This document shows positions 62,909-64,000 of a DNA stretch of 64,000 nt, piece after piece. The translations under genes were made by a program, and so were the position numbers. Numbering within the stretch: the stretch's first letter is position 1; each line of letters opens with the position of its first letter. Location: the NCBI RefSeq assembly GCF_000708285.2, contig NZ_JAUG01000006.1, positions 41,315-105,314 of the forward strand, in the 5' to 3' direction. Origin of the DNA: Pedobacter borealis DSM 19626 (GTDB taxonomy: Bacteria > Bacteroidota > Bacteroidia > Sphingobacteriales > Sphingobacteriaceae). The notes below the pieces were generated by a model. The model did no database searches. It was given only the letters and a program-made list of their open reading frames with translations, and was not told the DNA's origin.

Positions 62909-63931
62909 ATGATTGCCACTACAAAATTTTTTATCGGAATAGATGTTTCAAAACCTTACTTTGATGTTGCATTAATGGCAGTTGTAAACCATGTAAAGCA
63001 AGAGATAGAAACCTCACGTTTTGACAACACAGCACCAGGGATGAAGCTATTTGAGAAGTGGTTGAAATCGTACAAGACCGCATTCAATACGGACTCTTTA
63101 GTTGTCATGGAAAATACCGGGATCTATCACCGTCTGCTCTGGTCTTTCTGCAGTAACAGAGGTTTGCCCATCCACATCGGTAATGCGGCCCGTATTAAAT
63201 GGAGCTTTGGGATAGTGCGGGGTAAAAATGACAAAATAGACAGTATACGTTTGTGCAGCTATGCATTTAAGGAAGCGGATGATCTAAAGGCGACAGCTGC
63301 CCTAGATCCCGAACTGATGCTCCTGAAAGATCTGATATCAGCAAGGACAAAGCTGCTCAAACAAAGGTCCGGCATTAGCGTTTCGGTAAAAGAACTTGGC
63401 AATGTCAATGGTAAAGAACATCAGAAACTGATTGAAAAAGCACTTAAAAATGCAATTGATGGGATAGCCAGCTCAATCAGGAACGTCGAAGATCAGATCA
63501 AAAAAATTATCACGGGAAACCAGGATTTCAAGCGGAACTACAAACTGTTGCTCGGTATCCCTGGGATAGGGCATGTTACCGCAGTATACCTGATTGGCTG
63601 CACAGGAAATTTTGCAGGACAGCCCAGCGGAAAAGAACTGGCCTGTTATGCAGGAGTTGCACCATTTGAACACAGTAGCGGTATAAGTATCAAAGGTAAA
63701 ACCAGAGTACACAGGATGGCCAATAAAGAGCTTAAAAAACTGCTGCACATGTGCGCATTATCTTTAATACAGCACAATCAGGAATTCAAAACATATTACA
63801 ATAGAAAAAAGGATGAAGGGAAGCACAGCATGAGTATAATTAATGCCGTCAGAAACAAAATAGCATTGAGAGTTGCAGCAGTTATAAAAAATCAGGCCAG
63901 CTACAAAAATAACTATAATATAGCTGCTTAA
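62909..63931 (+). CDS. IS110-family transposase
   Basis: This 340-residue DEDD recombinase has the N-terminal RuvC-like domain with FIGIDVSK (Asp12), VVMENTG (Glu68) and RGKNDKIDS (Asp108, Asp111). The C-terminal Transposase_20 domain has LLGIPGIGHVTAVYLIG and AGVAPFEHSSGISIKGKTRVHRMANKEL with the expected Ser. It is full length and appears intact. The element's right end must lie shortly after the stop, because a REP sequence starts near 63950. The left end is not fixed. Confidence 0.95.
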   Translation: MIATTKFFIGIDVSKPYFDVALMAVVNHVKQEIETSRFDNTAPGMKLFEKWLKSYKTAFNTDSLVVMENTGIYHRLLWSFCSNRGLPIHIGNAARIKWSFGIVRGKNDKIDSIRLCSYAFKEADDLKATAALDPELMLLKDLISARTKLLKQRSGISVSVKELGNVNGKEHQKLIEKALKNAIDGIASSIRNVEDQIKKIITGNQDFKRNYKLLLGIPGIGHVTAVYLIGCTGNFAGQPSGKELACYAGVAPFEHSSGISIKGKTRVHRMANKELKKLLHMCALSLIQHNQEFKTYYNRKKDEGKHSMSIINAVRNKIALRVAAVIKNQASYKNNYNIAA

Positions 63932-63949
63932 AATTTGTTTTTATCATAA

Positions 63950-64000
63950 CAATCATCTCGACCGAAGCACCACGTAGTGTTCCAAAGGAACTCCTTTGGA
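63950..64000. repeat. REP unit C, cut by the window edge
   Basis: catctcgaccgaagc... then gtgttccaaaggaactccttt matches the start of units A and B. It follows the IS110 transposase by about 20 bases. Confidence 0.75.

Overview
The window looks like the chromosome of a Bacteroidota bacterium of the Sphingobacteriaceae, most likely Pedobacter or a close relative. The evidence is an AT-rich genome with TAnnTTTG-type -7 promoter boxes, TonB-dependent receptors with an N-terminal carboxypeptidase-regulatory-like domain, a GLPGLI protein, many secreted glycoside hydrolases, an ISAon1-like ISL3 element, and repeat families typical of this group. The assignment rests on protein families and gene style, not on a marker gene.

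Layout. 1-10 kb: a truncated alpha-2-macroglobulin (thioester motif present, N-terminal membrane anchor), a small NTF2-like secreted protein, an AAA ATPase/DUF4143 protein preceded by a perfect 17-bp inverted repeat, and topA. 10-16.5 kb: glutathione peroxidase, a broken aquaporin gene, a WalJ-like metallo-hydrolase, a divergent marR/MFS pair with two matching operators, and a LacI regulator. 16.8-25.9 kb: an operon for glucuronic-acid-containing glycans (two GH2 enzymes, a tiny lipoprotein, an alginate-lyase-fold polysaccharide lyase, GH88, an SDR fructuronate reductase and mannonate dehydratase). It starts beside LacI-type palindromes and ends at a strong terminator. 26-30 kb: tRNA-Arg(TCT), a complete ISL3-family element with 24-bp inverted repeats and an 8-bp target duplication, three small secreted proteins, and a frameshifted DUF1826 gene. 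30.4-35.9 kb: a GH31 alpha-xylosidase-like and a GH3 beta-glucosidase-like gene, separated by an 11-bp-periodic repeat. 36-42 kb: small enzymes (PhyH, SnoaL, phosphonatase-like HAD, MaoC), a decayed gene and sparse DNA. 42.4-50.5 kb: a TonB receptor behind a DtxR-like palindrome, a PaaI thioesterase behind a perfect heptanucleotide array, an SpmA/SpmB fusion and an S9 peptidase. 50.7-62.6 kb: mainly housekeeping genes (yidC, pyrG, kdsB, deoxynucleoside kinase, trpS) plus an outer-membrane protein/GLPGLI pair. 62.6-64 kb: an IS110 transposase with a structured upstream region that could encode a bridge RNA, followed by a REP-like repeat.

How genes work together. The glucuronate operon can be read as a pathway: GH2 enzymes trim side groups, the lyase and GH88 give (unsaturated) uronates, and SDR plus UxuA feed fructuronate towards 2-keto-3-deoxygluconate. 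No SusC/SusD pair, uronate isomerase or transporter lies inside it. The GH31/GH3 pair would suit xyloglucan oligosaccharides.

Main unusual signals. The intergenic DNA carries several layered repeat systems: heptanucleotide-periodic tracts at eight sites, REP/MITE-like elements with perfect terminal inverted repeats (one nested in another), and a helically phased GGTAA repeat. At least five genes carry frameshifts or nonsense lesions. Everything was read by eye, so repeat boundaries and weak regulatory calls need computational checking.
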